Source: Sulfuricurvum sp.
Lineage (GTDB): Bacteria; Campylobacterota; Campylobacteria; Campylobacterales; Sulfurimonadaceae
Length of the DNA stretch: 55,411 nucleotides
Assembly: GCA_030696775.1 (NCBI GenBank)
Contig: JAUYRN010000025.1
Span: 1 to 55,411, forward strand
Direction: 5' to 3'
Of this stretch, positions 33,323 to 43,500 are shown in pieces. How positions within the stretch are numbered: position 1 is the first letter of the stretch; every line of letters begins with the position of its first letter. The notes below the pieces were generated by a model. It worked only from the letters and a program-made list of their open reading frames with translations, did not search any database and was not told the origin of the DNA. A program made the position numbers and the translations under genes.

Positions 33323-33520
33323 TCATTTTCTTTTCTTTTTTATAAGAAAAGAAACAAAAGAAAATCGCCCTCACACCAGAACGCTGAGGGTACGCGTTTG
33401 CCCTACGGAACGCGACCCTCGCTCTCGGTGTGGAGTGAGGGCAGAGAATATTTTATTTGAATAAAATCGCAAGCGATTTTCAGAGAAACATTTTGCTTTG
33501 CAAAAGTGGTTCCCTTGTTT
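33323..33520 (+). repeat. Structured intergenic repeat, family 2, copy 2
   Basis: Starts directly after the permease stop. It opens with TTTTCTTTTCTT / AAGAAAAGAAACAAAAGAA, matching the element after rnj. A long fold is closed by GCCCTCAC (33367) with GTGAGGGC (to 33442) and has a nested GAGGGT/ACCCTC arm. Further hairpins follow: AAAATCGC/GCGATTTT and TTTTGC/GCAAAA. It occupies most of the 247-bp gap before convergent thiG and may terminate both directions. No reading frame in the gap looks real. Confidence 0.6.
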
Positions 33521-33569
33521 TGAGCTTACTGCTGAAGTAGACGCAGCTTTGCTCTGTAGGCGTTTAAAA

Positions 33570-34346
33570 TTAAAATTGTATCATCCCGTCAATCGGTGAG
33601 CTTGCGGTTGCATATGGGCGTTTCGGAATTCGTCCTGCAAGGTAACTCAATCGTCCTGCAATCACCGCATTTTTCATAGCTTCTGCCATCATCATCGGAT
33701 TTTTTGCTTGGGCAATAGCCGTGTTGGTTAAAACACCATCCGCTCCCAGTTCCATCGCTAATGCCGCATCACTAGCGCAACCTATCCCTGCATCGACGAT
33801 AATAGGCACTTTGACCGCTTCACGTACAAACACGATGTTATAACGGTTTTGAACTCCTAATCCGCTCCCAATAGGTGCAGCAAGAGGCATGATGGCATGA
33901 GCGCCTGCGTCTTCAAGACGGCGTGCCATGATCGGATCATCGCTGGTGTACGCCATAATGGTAAAGCCATCCCGAGCCAATACTTCACACGCTTTGATGG
34001 TTTCTAGTACGTCGGGATAGAGAGTTTTTTGGGTGTCACCGATCACTTCGAGTTTTATCAGATCAATCCCGGTAGCTTCTCGCGTGAGGCGAAAAAGGGT
34101 AATGGCTTCTTCGGCAGTGGTACATCCGGCTGAATTGGGTAAAAATTTGACGTTTGTATTGGCGAAAGTATCACGCAAATTTGGCTCATTAGGATTGGTG
34201 ATATTGAGACGGCGTACTGCTACAGTGATAAGTTCTGAGCCGCTTGCGAGTGTTGCAGCTTTGGTTGTCTCGAACGAGTCATACTTACCGCTTCCAACGA
34301 TGAGGCGACTGCCTAATGTATATTTTCCGATTTGTAATGTATGCAT
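33570..34346 (-). CDS. thiG: Thiazole synthase ThiG
   Basis: Forms the thiazole phosphate ring of thiamine from deoxyxylulose phosphate, dehydroglycine and ThiS thiocarboxylate. The 258-residue TIM barrel has the opening [25 protein letters not shown], the Schiff-base lysine in [24 protein letters not shown] and [12 protein letters not shown], all standard. It is third in the nnr-purN-thiG run, 13 bp after purN. The ThiS, ThiF and ThiH partners are not in the window. No TPP riboswitch is seen before the operon. Confidence 0.96.
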   Translation of the reverse strand: MHTLQIGKYTLGSRLIVGSGKYDSFETTKAATLASGSELITVAVRRLNITNPNEPNLRDTFANTNVKFLPNSAGCTTAEEAITLFRLTREATGIDLIKLEVIGDTQKTLYPDVLETIKACEVLARDGFTIMAYTSDDPIMARRLEDAGAHAIMPLAAPIGSGLGVQNRYNIVFVREAVKVPIIVDAGIGCASDAALAMELGADGVLTNTAIAQAKNPMMMAEAMKNAVIAGRLSYLAGRIPKRPYATASSPIDGMIQF

Positions 34347-34359
34347 TTTATGAGATTCC

Positions 34360-34911
34360 TTATTTTAATATTTGTATAACACTTAAGGGTAAAATTTCAT
34401 GCTCAATTTCGCGAATTTTAGCCGAAAATTCTTCTAAAGTATCAGCGGGATTTTTAGTAAAACTTTTTTGTAAGATTATTGCTCCCCCGTCGAGCTCATC
34501 ACTCACCCAGTGGACACTTACGCCACAAATAGTTTCATCACTTTCGAAACTTCGCTCAATCGCACGAGCACCTTTGAAGGCAGGGAGAAGGGAGGGGTGA
34601 AGGTTGATGGCTTTGATTTTAGTGGTAAAAACAGGGGTGAGAATCCGCATAAATCCACACAGTACAACGAGGTCTGGATCGTATTCTTGTACCATTTCGA
34701 CCAAGGCTTTGTCGTAATCTTCACGAGTTTCATACTCTCTATGGTCGCATACTTCGACGGGGATATTTGCGATTTTGGCTTTGGCAATACCACCTGCGTT
34801 TGGATTGTTAGTAATGGCACAGGTGATAAGACCATGTTTATGATGAATTTTTTCAATTAAGTTTGCGAGGTTGGTTCCCTCGCCGCTAAATAGGGCAACG
34901 ATTTTTTTCAT
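34360..34911 (-). CDS. purN: Phosphoribosylglycinamide formyltransferase PurN
   Basis: Transfers a formyl group from 10-formyl-tetrahydrofolate to GAR in purine synthesis. The 183-residue protein begins [21 protein letters not shown] and has the folate/catalytic block [18 protein letters not shown] with its His, plus [15 protein letters not shown] with the conserved Asp. It overlaps nnr by 4 bp upstream and precedes thiG. Confidence 0.95.
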   Translation of the reverse strand: MKKIVALFSGEGTNLANLIEKIHHKHGLITCAITNNPNAGGIAKAKIANIPVEVCDHREYETREDYDKALVEMVQEYDPDLVVLCGFMRILTPVFTTKIKAINLHPSLLPAFKGARAIERSFESDETICGVSVHWVSDELDGGAIILQKSFTKNPADTLEEFSAKIREIEHEILPLSVIQILK

Positions 34912-36299
34912 AGGGTAGTGATACTTTCGATGAGATCAAGAGGGGTCATAGCGTAGTTGTTCTTGGTAAATTTTTGCGATGCGATTGCATGGGCCAGGGA
35001 GCCTTGGAGTGCTGATTTGAGCGGATCATATCCTTGTGCAAGTAACGCTGCGATAAGGCCAGAGAGGACATCTCCGCTTCCTCCTTTGGCAAGAGTGACG
35101 GTTCCGTGAGGATTGATGAAAAAGTCTTTATTTCTAGCGATGAGTACATTGGAGCCTTTGAGTACTAACACCGTGTTAGGAAAGGTCTCACAAAACTTTT
35201 GGGCATAGTTAAAACGATCGTTTTGGAGGGTTGCCGTGTCAATATCGGCGATTTCGCAAACACGAAGAATTTGAGTGAACTCTTTGGGGTGAGGAGTGAG
35301 GACGATATTGGGACGTTTGAGTAATTCTAAAAAGAGAGGATGAGTAAAAATATCAGCATCTAAAACAAGAGGAAGTGAATTGTCCAGCAAGGCAGCTAGT
35401 TCATCATCCCCAAATTCAGACCCCATTCCCATCCCTAATGCGATGGCGGTAGTATTTTCGGGGAGAGAGTGGCTTTGCATAAGCTCATAAGGGAGAGGGA
35501 CATTTTCATTGCTCAAAAGTGTGACCAAACCCGCACCAAATCGTAAAGCGGCCGAGCCTGCGATGACCGCAGCGCCTGCTTTTTCCCCGCATACAACTGC
35601 TACGTGTCCGTATGTCCCTTTGTGTGCGGTTGCTGTGGTGCGAAGAGGGAGGCGTAAATCGCTGACTTCGAGGAGATGCCACTGTGAAGGTACTTCATAA
35701 TGATTATGATGAATTCCCAAATCTGCAACGATGATTTCACCTACGATTTCCTTGGCATGATCACTAAACATCCCACGTTTCAGTGCTCCCATTGTGATAG
35801 TGAGAGCGGCTTTAAACGAGTGAGGATCACATGACCCGTCCAGATGTAATCCGCTGGGGATATCACAGGCGATTTTGAAGCCACTCATTGCGTTTAGGGC
35901 ATCTAAGATTTTAATGGAGGCTAAATCAAGAGGACGGTTTAAACCGCTTCCAAAAAGGGCGTCGATAATGACATCGGTACTTTTTGGCAACCGTTCACTT
36001 TTGATCCCCATTTTTTCCAGACGTTTAAGTTGCAGTTTGGCGAGAGGAGATGAGCCTCCAAAAGGGACATGTACAATGACATCAAAATCCCCATCCAATA
36101 ATCGTGCGAGAGCTAAGCCATCTGCACCATTGTTACCGCTTCCGCAGACGATGAGAATGGATGAACCAAGGACGAAACGTTCACGAATGGTACGCTCTAA
36201 AGCGATGGCGGCGTGCTCCATCATGATTTCTTCGCTCAGAGCGAATGTATCTACGGCACGACTATCAAGTGAGGTCACGTCTACATAAAGGTTTTGCAT
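34908..36299 (-). CDS. nnr: Bifunctional NAD(P)H-hydrate epimerase/dehydratase
   Basis: Repairs damaged NADH and NADPH hydrates. The 463-residue protein joins the YjeF N-terminal epimerase domain (1-200, CGSGNNGADGLALARLL, IDALFGSGLNR and CDIPSGLHLDG) to the ribokinase-like dehydratase domain (210-463, VVCGEKAGAAVIAG, LTPHPKEF and the catalytic AKGGSGDVLSGLIAALLAQG). It is first of three overlapping genes. Only 31 bp separate it from divergent kdsD, and the -10 regions of both strands appear to overlap in that gap. Confidence 0.94.
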   Translation of the reverse strand: MQNLYVDVTSLDSRAVDTFALSEEIMMEHAAIALERTIRERFVLGSSILIVCGSGNNGADGLALARLLDGDFDVIVHVPFGGSSPLAKLQLKRLEKMGIKSERLPKSTDVIIDALFGSGLNRPLDLASIKILDALNAMSGFKIACDIPSGLHLDGSCDPHSFKAALTITMGALKRGMFSDHAKEIVGEIIVADLGIHHNHYEVPSQWHLLEVSDLRLPLRTTATAHKGTYGHVAVVCGEKAGAAVIAGSAALRFGAGLVTLLSNENVPLPYELMQSHSLPENTTAIALGMGMGSEFGDDELAALLDNSLPLVLDADIFTHPLFLELLKRPNIVLTPHPKEFTQILRVCEIADIDTATLQNDRFNYAQKFCETFPNTVLVLKGSNVLIARNKDFFINPHGTVTLAKGGSGDVLSGLIAALLAQGYDPLKSALQGSLAHAIASQKFTKNNYAMTPLDLIESITTL

Positions 36300-36318
36300 G
36301 GATAAAGTCCATTTCCGC

Positions 36319-36324
36319 TATAAT
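36319..36324 (+). promoter_or_regulatory. -10 element of kdsD, only 6 bases before its ATG
   Basis: TATAAT ends 6 bases before the kdsD start codon, so transcription would begin at or next to the A of ATG. No Shine-Dalgarno can fit between. The flanking CTATAATTAG is nearly palindromic, and the minus strand reads TTATAG in the same place, giving a possible shared divergent promoter for nnr. Confidence 0.5.
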
Positions 36325-36330
36325 TAGTAT

Positions 36331-37299
36331 ATGAACAATGATTATATCGCAATAGCCTGCAAGACACTTGAAATCGAAGCGCAAACATTGCGTGATGCGA
36401 TGAAAACCATCGGGAATGAGATTCCAAAATGTGTGGAGATCATTCTCGCATGCCGTGGAAAACTCATCATTACGGGTGTCGGAAAATCAGGACTTATCGG
36501 GGCTAAAATGGCAGCAACGTTTGCCTCTACTGGGACGCCGAGCTTTTTTCTCCATCCGACCGAAGCGTTGCACGGTGATTTAGGGATGATTGACGGTGAT
36601 GATGTTGTTATTGCTATTAGTTATAGTGGTGAGAGTCCTGAACTTAGTGCCATTTTGCCTCATATTAAGCGTTTTGATATCCCCTTGATCGGTATGACAC
36701 GCAACAGTGCATCGACATTGGGTCGTTACAGTGATGAGGTGATTAACATCAATGTTGCGGTTGAAGCATGCCCTTTGAACATTGCCCCTACGAGCTCTAC
36801 GACATTGACTTTGGCCATGGGTGATGCATTGGCGGTATGTCTGATGGAAGCCCGCGGATTTAAAAAAGAAGATTTTGCCTCGTTTCACCCGGGTGGTGCA
36901 TTGGGCAAAAAATTGTTTGTAAAAGTATCCGATTTGATGCGTATCGAAAATCTCCCTATTGTTAGCGAAAATACTCCGCTTAAAGAGGCGATTTTGGTTC
37001 TCAGCGAAGGGCGTTTAGGTACGGTTATGCTCACAAATAGTGAGGGAAAACTCTCAGGATTGCTCAGTGACGGAGATATCCGTCGTGCCTTGCTGGGAAA
37101 AGATTTTTCACTGGAAACGAGTGCTTTTGAGTACGCGACGAAAAATCCGATGGTTATAAATGATGGTTCTATGCTTGCAAGTGATGCATTGGTGCTAATC
37201 GAAAACAAAAAAATTCAATTGTTAGTCGTCACCGACGGTGAAGGCAAAATTCAAGGTGCATTGCATCTTCATACACTCGTGGAAGCAGGTATCTCATGA
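36331..37299 (+). CDS. kdsD: Arabinose-5-phosphate isomerase KdsD/KpsF
   Basis: Converts ribulose-5-phosphate to arabinose-5-phosphate, the first step to Kdo of lipopolysaccharide. The 322-residue protein has a SIS domain (ITGVGKSGLIGAKMAATFASTGTPSFFLHPTEA, SYSGESPE and the APTSST loop) followed by two CBS repeats (205-322, LMRIENLPIV). Its promoter lies so close to the ATG that a leaderless message is likely. The stop overlaps the start of the pseudouridine synthase gene. Confidence 0.94.
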   Translation: MNNDYIAIACKTLEIEAQTLRDAMKTIGNEIPKCVEIILACRGKLIITGVGKSGLIGAKMAATFASTGTPSFFLHPTEALHGDLGMIDGDDVVIAISYSGESPELSAILPHIKRFDIPLIGMTRNSASTLGRYSDEVININVAVEACPLNIAPTSSTTLTLAMGDALAVCLMEARGFKKEDFASFHPGGALGKKLFVKVSDLMRIENLPIVSENTPLKEAILVLSEGRLGTVMLTNSEGKLSGLLSDGDIRRALLGKDFSLETSAFEYATKNPMVINDGSMLASDALVLIENKKIQLLVVTDGEGKIQGALHLHTLVEAGIS

Positions 37300-38282
37300 T
37301 GAGACTTAACAAATTTATAGCCCACTACTCGACCTATTCTCGCCGTGAAGCGGATCAGGCGATTTTGGACGGGTATGTCCGTATCGATGGTGAAATCGAA
37401 AAAAATCCAGCCGTATCGGTAGATGAGCGCAGTGCCAATGTCAGCGTGAGTGGTAATAAAATTACTGCAACAGATCAATTTACGGTGATTGTTTATAACA
37501 AGCCAAGAGGTGAGTTAGTAACGAAAAAAGATCCTCAAAACCGTAAAACAATTTATGATTCACTTTCTAAAAATTACAAACATTTTATCCCAGTAGGACG
37601 TTTGGACTATGCGTCAGAAGGGCTATTGCTTCTCACTGATGCATCGCGAGTTGCTACGGCACTGATGACCTCTAAAATGGAACGTGTTTACAAGATTAAA
37701 ATCAAAGGGCCTGTTACCGAGGGGATGAAAATCGCCATGGGTGAAGGATTGGAGCTTGACGATGCAAGTGCCGGTGCGCATGAGTATGCTGAAGAAGGTC
37801 CAATGAGCTTTGCTCCGTTTTACGCCTATCAAGTGCAAAAAGATCAAGGGGATTATTCGATCCTTAAAGTCGCGATCGGCGAGGGGCAAAACCGTGAACT
37901 TCGTCGCTTTTTCGCTCACTTTGGTGCTGAAATAGTGGATCTAAAACGTCTTAGTTTTGGAGGAATAGAACTCAACAATCTTCCAACGGGCAAAGTTCGC
38001 TTTTTGGAGCGTAACGAATATGCTTCTTTGCGTGACTTTTTAGAAACAGCGGAAAAAGCAGCTAAAATGAAACAAAAATCTGAGAAAAAGTTTACCGGTG
38101 CTCTCGGTAAATTTGATAAAAAGTTTTCAAAAGACGATAAATTTAGCGCAAAGCCAGCAGCAAAAGACGAGAAAAAACCGACCAAGCGAGAGTTTATCAA
38201 AGATAAAAAAGTGAAGCCTGAAAGTGAAGTCTTTGGTACCAATAAATACAGACCAAAAACAGATAATAAGTTTAAGAAATAA
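37296..38282 (+). CDS. rluB: RsuA/RluB-family 23S rRNA pseudouridine synthase
   Basis: 328 residues. An S4 RNA-binding domain (MRLNKFIAHYSTYSRREADQAI, 1-60) precedes the catalytic domain (70-240) with the Asp motif GRLDYASEGLLLLTDA and the late EGQNRELRRFFAHFGAEI. From about 255 to the end the sequence is lysine-rich and low in complexity (KKFTGALGKFDKKFSKDDKF), a likely disordered RNA-binding tail. Family membership is clear, but the target uridine, and hence RluB rather than another member, is inferred. Two consecutive ATG codons begin the gene, both overlapping the kdsD stop. Confidence 0.88.
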   Translation: MMRLNKFIAHYSTYSRREADQAILDGYVRIDGEIEKNPAVSVDERSANVSVSGNKITATDQFTVIVYNKPRGELVTKKDPQNRKTIYDSLSKNYKHFIPVGRLDYASEGLLLLTDASRVATALMTSKMERVYKIKIKGPVTEGMKIAMGEGLELDDASAGAHEYAEEGPMSFAPFYAYQVQKDQGDYSILKVAIGEGQNRELRRFFAHFGAEIVDLKRLSFGGIELNNLPTGKVRFLERNEYASLRDFLETAEKAAKMKQKSEKKFTGALGKFDKKFSKDDKFSAKPAAKDEKKPTKREFIKDKKVKPESEVFGTNKYRPKTDNKFKK

Positions 38283-38287
38283 AATAT

Positions 38288-38360
38288 CTCGCTCACACGA
38301 GCGAAGCTTTAGTGCCTTAGCGGCTAGCGTAGCTAAAGGGATGTATTCCTTTGGCGTTCA
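38288..38360 (-). repeat. Structured intergenic repeat, family 1, copy C
   Basis: On the minus strand it reads ACGCCAAAGGAATACATCCC then TTTAGCTACGCTAG, matching hairpin 1 and the linker start of copies A, D and E. The rest differs and ends in GCTC/GAGC (38291-38294 with 38299-38302). It fills the gap between rluB and rarA, which are on the same strand. Confidence 0.6.
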
Positions 38361-38374
38361 AATAAAGAGTGCTC

Positions 38375-39544
38375 ATGGCTGACTTCACCTATTTACTTCG
38401 TCCTAAAACCTTTGATGAGGTAGTAGGACAATCTCATTTATGCTCAAGCGAAGCACCGTTACGTTCCCTTTGCGAAAGCGGAAACCTCACCCACTCTTTT
38501 TTTTATGGTCCTCCCGGTTGTGGTAAAACCACATTGGCTCGGATCATCGCCTCTGTTATGGAACTTCCTTTTTATGAATTTAATGCAACTTCTCTCAAAA
38601 TCGAAGATTTACGTAAAATTTTTAATCAATACGAAAATTCTCTCACTAAGCCTCTTGTTTTTATCGATGAGGTGCATCGCCTTGCGAAGAACCAGCAAGA
38701 GGTGTTATTGCCGGTTATGGAAAAAAACAGTGCGTTAGTCATCGGTGCATCGACAGAAAATCCCTATTTTAGCCTTACTGCAGCGATGCGCTCTCGTTCG
38801 CTCTTGTTTGAGTTACAAACGATTGGTGTTGATGCGTTAGAAGATTTGTTAGCTCGAACGTCTATCGCGGTGGAAGACGATGCTCGTGAGTATTTAATCG
38901 CCAGTTCGGGAGGTGATGCCCGTGCAATGCTTAAGCTGCTTGAGGTGGCGTCAGCTCTTAATAAACCTATGACCCTCTCTTTGCTCAAATCTCTTCGCCC
39001 TACCGCGCAAGCACAGGGAAGTTCGGAAGCAGGGGTTCATTATGATTTAGCTTCCGCATTGATTAAGAGTATTCGTGGGAGTGACGCGGATGCGGCGATC
39101 TATTATCTCGCCCGCCTTATCGAGGGAGGTGAACCGCCTGAGTTTATCGCTCGACGGTTGGTCATACTCTCTAGTGAAGACGTAGGCAATGCAAACCCGC
39201 AAGCCCTAACGTTATGCACCTCGGCTATGATGAGCGTGAAGCAAATCGGGTATCCTGAATCTCGGATTATTTTGGCGCAAGCCGTGATTTATCTCTGTGC
39301 TTCTCCTAAATCCAACACGGCGTACAATGCAATTAATTCAGCGCTCGAAGCGGTGAAAAACGGGGTGATTTTGGAGATTCCCGATGCAATACGCCCACGC
39401 GGAGCAAACTATCTTTACCCCCATGACTTTGGCGGATGGGTAGAACAAAAATATCTTTCAAAACCGCTAAAATTTGTTGAGTTTAAAAACAGCGGCTATG
39501 AGGCTAAAATGGGAGAATGGATGGAAAAAGTTTGGAAACGTTAG
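38375..39544 (+). CDS. rarA: Replication-associated recombination protein RarA (AAA+ ATPase)
   Basis: A clamp-loader-like ATPase acting at stalled replication forks. The 389-residue protein begins MADFTYLLRPKTFDEVVGQ and has Walker A FFYGPPGCGKTTLARI, Walker B FIDEVHRL and sensor 1 GASTENPYF. The C-terminal helical region has AARRL-like ARRLVILSSEDVGNANPQAL and LYPHDFGGWVEQKYL, both standard for RarA/MgsA. A GTG six bases earlier is in frame, but AAAGAG spacing favours the ATG. Confidence 0.95.
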   Translation: MADFTYLLRPKTFDEVVGQSHLCSSEAPLRSLCESGNLTHSFFYGPPGCGKTTLARIIASVMELPFYEFNATSLKIEDLRKIFNQYENSLTKPLVFIDEVHRLAKNQQEVLLPVMEKNSALVIGASTENPYFSLTAAMRSRSLLFELQTIGVDALEDLLARTSIAVEDDAREYLIASSGGDARAMLKLLEVASALNKPMTLSLLKSLRPTAQAQGSSEAGVHYDLASALIKSIRGSDADAAIYYLARLIEGGEPPEFIARRLVILSSEDVGNANPQALTLCTSAMMSVKQIGYPESRIILAQAVIYLCASPKSNTAYNAINSALEAVKNGVILEIPDAIRPRGANYLYPHDFGGWVEQKYLSKPLKFVEFKNSGYEAKMGEWMEKVWKR

Positions 39545-39563
39545 AAACTTTTTCCTCTTCTAT

Positions 39564-39887
39564 TTATTGCTGAATATTGATTAATACTTTTCGTTCGCAT
39601 TTACAATCATCAAAATAGACCCAGCGCTCTTCATATATGGGTGCTTCATCATCCTGAACAACATATCTATCTTCTGCCATTCCAACAGGAGAATTGGTAT
39701 AGATGACGGTTGGTGAGGTTGTGTATACAACAGGCTGTCTTGCAACACTGTATCCTAGTATACTGCCAATAAATAATGGAGCTATCCAGCCATTCCAACC
39801 ATCATAATAACGAACATGACCACCCCTCGCATGAAGCGATCCTGCTAGAATCAACGTAGAGGCTGCCAATAAAACTATCTTTTTCAT
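39564..39887 (-). CDS. Small exported protein, function unknown
   Basis: 107 residues with a signal peptide (MKKIVLLAASTLILAGSLHA). After it come RGGHVRYYDGWNGW, a short hydrophobic glycine-rich segment (APLFIGSILGYSVA), a Thr/Tyr-rich linker and a charged end with a Cys-x-Cys pair (DDCKCERKV). It resembles small periplasmic proteins of unknown role found in many proteobacteria. It lies 34 bp downstream of the glycine-zipper protein on the same strand, and its end is 19 bp from the convergent rarA. Confidence 0.7.
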   Translation of the reverse strand: MKKIVLLAASTLILAGSLHARGGHVRYYDGWNGWIAPLFIGSILGYSVARQPVVYTTSPTVIYTNSPVGMAEDRYVVQDDEAPIYEERWVYFDDCKCERKVLINIQQ

Positions 39888-39921
39888 AACATAACTCCTT
39901 ATAATTTAATACTATCGTTCT

Positions 39922-40419
39922 TTAAAAACTGAATGAGTTGATAATTTTGATCTCTTTTAATGGTTGATCACTTGTTTTAGCAATGTCTTTTCCACGATAC
40001 TTGGCATAGTTGGTATACCCAGTAATGATTGTCTCTTTTTGACTTTCATATTGGGTAAAACATCGACGTACTGTTTGATAGGTTGTTTGGGTATCGCTGG
40101 CAGCATTTTGACCTACCATCGTTCCTAATGCAGCACCCCCGATTGTTGCAGCTACTTTACCGCTTCCCCCTCCTATTTGATGCCCGAGGACTCCGCCAAT
40201 TACCCCGCCAATGATTCCGGCAGCAACATTATTGCCACCGCTTTGCTGCTGAACAGCTACTTGTTGATCTTGACACACTTCATGTGGGATCATTCTGGTT
40301 ACAGTCGAGTATATAGGGACAGAATGTGTAACTGGAACATATTCAACACTATTTACATTACTATATTCGCTTGCAAATATAGGTAAGCTCAGAAGAACCA
40401 TTAAAGTTAGTTTTTTCAT
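39922..40419 (-). CDS. Glycine-zipper envelope protein (2TM glycine-zipper family)
   Basis: 165 residues. A short signal peptide (MKKLTLMVLLSLPIFAS) is followed by two glycine-zipper helices (AAGIIGGVIGGVLGHQIGGG and KVAATIGGAALGTMVGQNA) and a C-terminal region with one cysteine. The zipper repeat matches outer-membrane SlyB/UmoD-like proteins. It likely resides in the envelope and affects membrane stability or stress response. It is probably co-expressed with the small exported protein downstream. The 141 bp between it and metH hold its promoter region and no gene. Confidence 0.8.
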   Translation of the reverse strand: MKKLTLMVLLSLPIFASEYSNVNSVEYVPVTHSVPIYSTVTRMIPHEVCQDQQVAVQQQSGGNNVAAGIIGGVIGGVLGHQIGGGSGKVAATIGGAALGTMVGQNAASDTQTTYQTVRRCFTQYESQKETIITGYTNYAKYRGKDIAKTSDQPLKEIKIINSFSF

Positions 40420-40560
40420 CTATACTCCTTACTTATTTTTTGATAGCTATATTATTGCATAAGATAATTAGTAAAGTATGAGCGGGACAATATTTAAAGG
40501 GATGATGAGTAACCGCACATCCTTTTAGGATGAGAACGGATAAATCTGAAAGGTTTGTAC

Positions 40561-43500
40561 TTAAATGTTGTAGTACGTTGCGTTTGGATGATAGACTACG
40601 ATGGCTGAAGTGGACTGTTCAGGGTGAATTTGAAATGTTTCAGAAAGCTCAATTCCAAACTCTTCTGGTTTTAACAAATCAAAAAGAGGAACATTTTGTT
40701 CCAAATCAGGACATGCCGGATAGCCGAAGCTATAGCGTGAGCCTTGGTATTTATTCATTTGTACGTCGGCTAGTTTGCTACCCTCACCGTCACTAATCCC
40801 CAAATCCAGACGTATTTGTTTATGGGCGATCTCTGCTAACGCTTCGGCAAGCTCAACACCTAACCCGTGAACCAAATAGTATTCGGTATATTTGGCGTCA
40901 TCGTAAAGAGTTTTTTCATACGCACTTAACTTTGAACCGGCACTAACACATGTTATCGCTAATATATCGTGTTTGTCAGAATGGAAAAAATCGCTCAATG
41001 CGCGGTGGGGCTGCTTGCGCTGACGGGGGAAATCAAAATGATGAGAAGCTCTGCCTATAACACTCTCAAGCGATTCATTGTTGCGATCATTCTCATTATT
41101 CCATCCTTCACTCTCATCAAAAATGAGCAAGGAAGTATCATCACTGCGACATGGCCAATAGCCATAAAGAATAGTGGGATCAAAAAGTTGTTCGTCGATG
41201 AACTGTTTTTTGAGTCGTTCGTAGGCTGGCCATACGAGGGTGTCAAGCTGTTTTTTGTACGCCTCTTTCGTGAGCCCTTTTGAGTTATATCCCCAGCGTT
41301 GTTTAAAGAGAATTTTATGGTTTACCCATTCAAAGGCAAGATTGATATTGAAATCTTTAGCCTGGATTACTCGTCTTCCCCAAAATGGAGGGGTTGGAAT
41401 TCGTACATCTCGAGAGGGCATTTTTAGCTCATGAAATGGAGGGAGGATGATTTCTTCGCGGCTTGGAGCTTCGTATTCATCATCACGAGCATTACCGTGA
41501 AGGTCTGTGTCAAAATTGCCCGCTTCAATGCGCATCATAGAAGTAACCCCGTCAAAGGCATCTTTACAGTAAAAAATCGGTCCGTCATAGAAAGGTCGGC
41601 AAAAATCATCGATGAACGAGCGTGTCAACGCCGCACCGCCAAGAAGGATAGGGACTTGGATACCGGCAAGTTTCAGTGCTTCGAGATTGTCTTTCATTAC
41701 TTGGGTTGATTTGACGAGCAATCCACTCATACCGATGGCTGAAGCGTTTGAGTCTTTGAGCGCTTGAACAAATTTGTCCAAATCAACTTTAATTCCCAGA
41801 TTGATCACTTTGAAACCATTGTTTGTGAGAATGATATCCACGAGATTTTTACCAACGTCGTGCACGTCTCCTTTGACGGTTCCCAGCACCAAAATAGTCT
41901 CTGTTTCTTTCTCTTTTTTCGGCAGATACGGGTTGAGATAATCAACAGTCGTTTTCATCGTCTCGGCACTTTGGAGGACGAATGGCAACTGCATTTGACC
42001 TGAACCGAAGAGTTCTCCTACGACTTTCATTGCATTGATAAGGACTTCATTGACGATTCGCTCAGGAGCAATGGTATGACGGGCATTTTCAACCAGTGGA
42101 ATCATTCGCTCTTTATCTCCATCGAGTAAGAGTTTAGCAATTTTTTCTTCATCGTTCATTGCAGCATATGCCGCGTCTTCGACAGCTGAATCGAGAGCTT
42201 CACGGCTATCGAAGTGATTGATAAAATTGTAAACCGCTTGGCCCTCAGGGAGCCTGTCAAAAAGCAAGTCTTCACAGATATTTAAATCTTCTTCGTTGAT
42301 TTTCATCATAGGGATAATGTGCTTGACATTGATAATAACCGATGTTAGTCCTGCTTTAATACAGTGGTGCAGAAATACGGAATTGAGATAAGGACGTGCA
42401 TCTTTGTCCAAACCAAACGAAATATTGGAAAGCCCCAGCACAGCTCCTACCTCAGGATGACGCGTTCGGAGTTCTCGGATAGCATCGATGGTTTGGATGG
42501 CGGCATCACGATATTCTTCGTCACCGCTTCCTATGGTAAAAGTGAGGAGGTCAAAGACCAAATCTTCAGGGTTGATACCGTGTTTCTCGGTGGCTAGTGT
42601 ATAGATACGTTCTGCAATTTCGAGTTTTCGTTCGACGGTTTTCGCCATCCCTACTTCATCGATGGTGAGACATACTAACGCGGCACCGAATTTTTTTGCC
42701 ATAGCGCATACGGTATCGAATTTTTCGATTCCGTCTTCGAGGTTGACGGAGTTGATAATCGCTTTGCCGCCAATGAGTTTGAGAGCGGCTTCGAGCGCTG
42801 CAGTTTGCGTCGAGTCAGGCATCATCGGTAAGTTGATTTTTTGAGAGTACAGCGCCATCACAGAATTCATGTCTTTGGTCTCATCCCGACCTGCAAAACC
42901 TACGGAGAGATCAAGGACGTGTGCCCCTGCGCGAACTTGTTCTTGTGCGACACTGAGCGTCCCCTCATAATCCTCGGCGAGGAGGAGCTCACGAAATGCT
43001 TTTGACCCCGTTGAGTTAGAGCGCTCTCCTATGAGCAGAGGCGCTGGTTCTTGCATGAGGGCCGCTGTGCCAAAGAGAGATGCAAGGGCATTGGGCTGTG
43101 AACCGCTTGGTTTTTTGGGAACAGTAGTAGAAACTTTGTCCACCAGTGCGCGTATATGCTGAGGAGTAGTCCCGCAACATCCTCCTAGAAAACTCACCCC
43201 ATCAAAACTCAAAAAATCGTATTGACGTTGTGCAAACTCATCAGGTCCCATCGGATAGTACGAGTAGCCACCACGGTTTTGAGGCAGTCCCGCATTGGCG
43301 TGAACCGAGATCGGTTTTCCCCACACTTGAGAAAGGGTTTTGACGTGTTTGCCGTATTGTTCCGGTCCTGTTCCGCAGTTGAATCCGAGACTAAGAATGT
43401 CAAAAGGCTCCATAATGGTTGCAATTGTTTGAGCGTCGGTTCCGATAAGCATCGATCCGGCAAGTTCTATGGTGACGGAAACCATGATGGGTAAATTGGT

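Noticed and set aside
36300-36330. Thiamine (TPP) riboswitch for the operon ending in thiG
   Set aside because: The operon starts at nnr with only 31 bp to the divergent gene, too short for the element, and no TPP motif is present.
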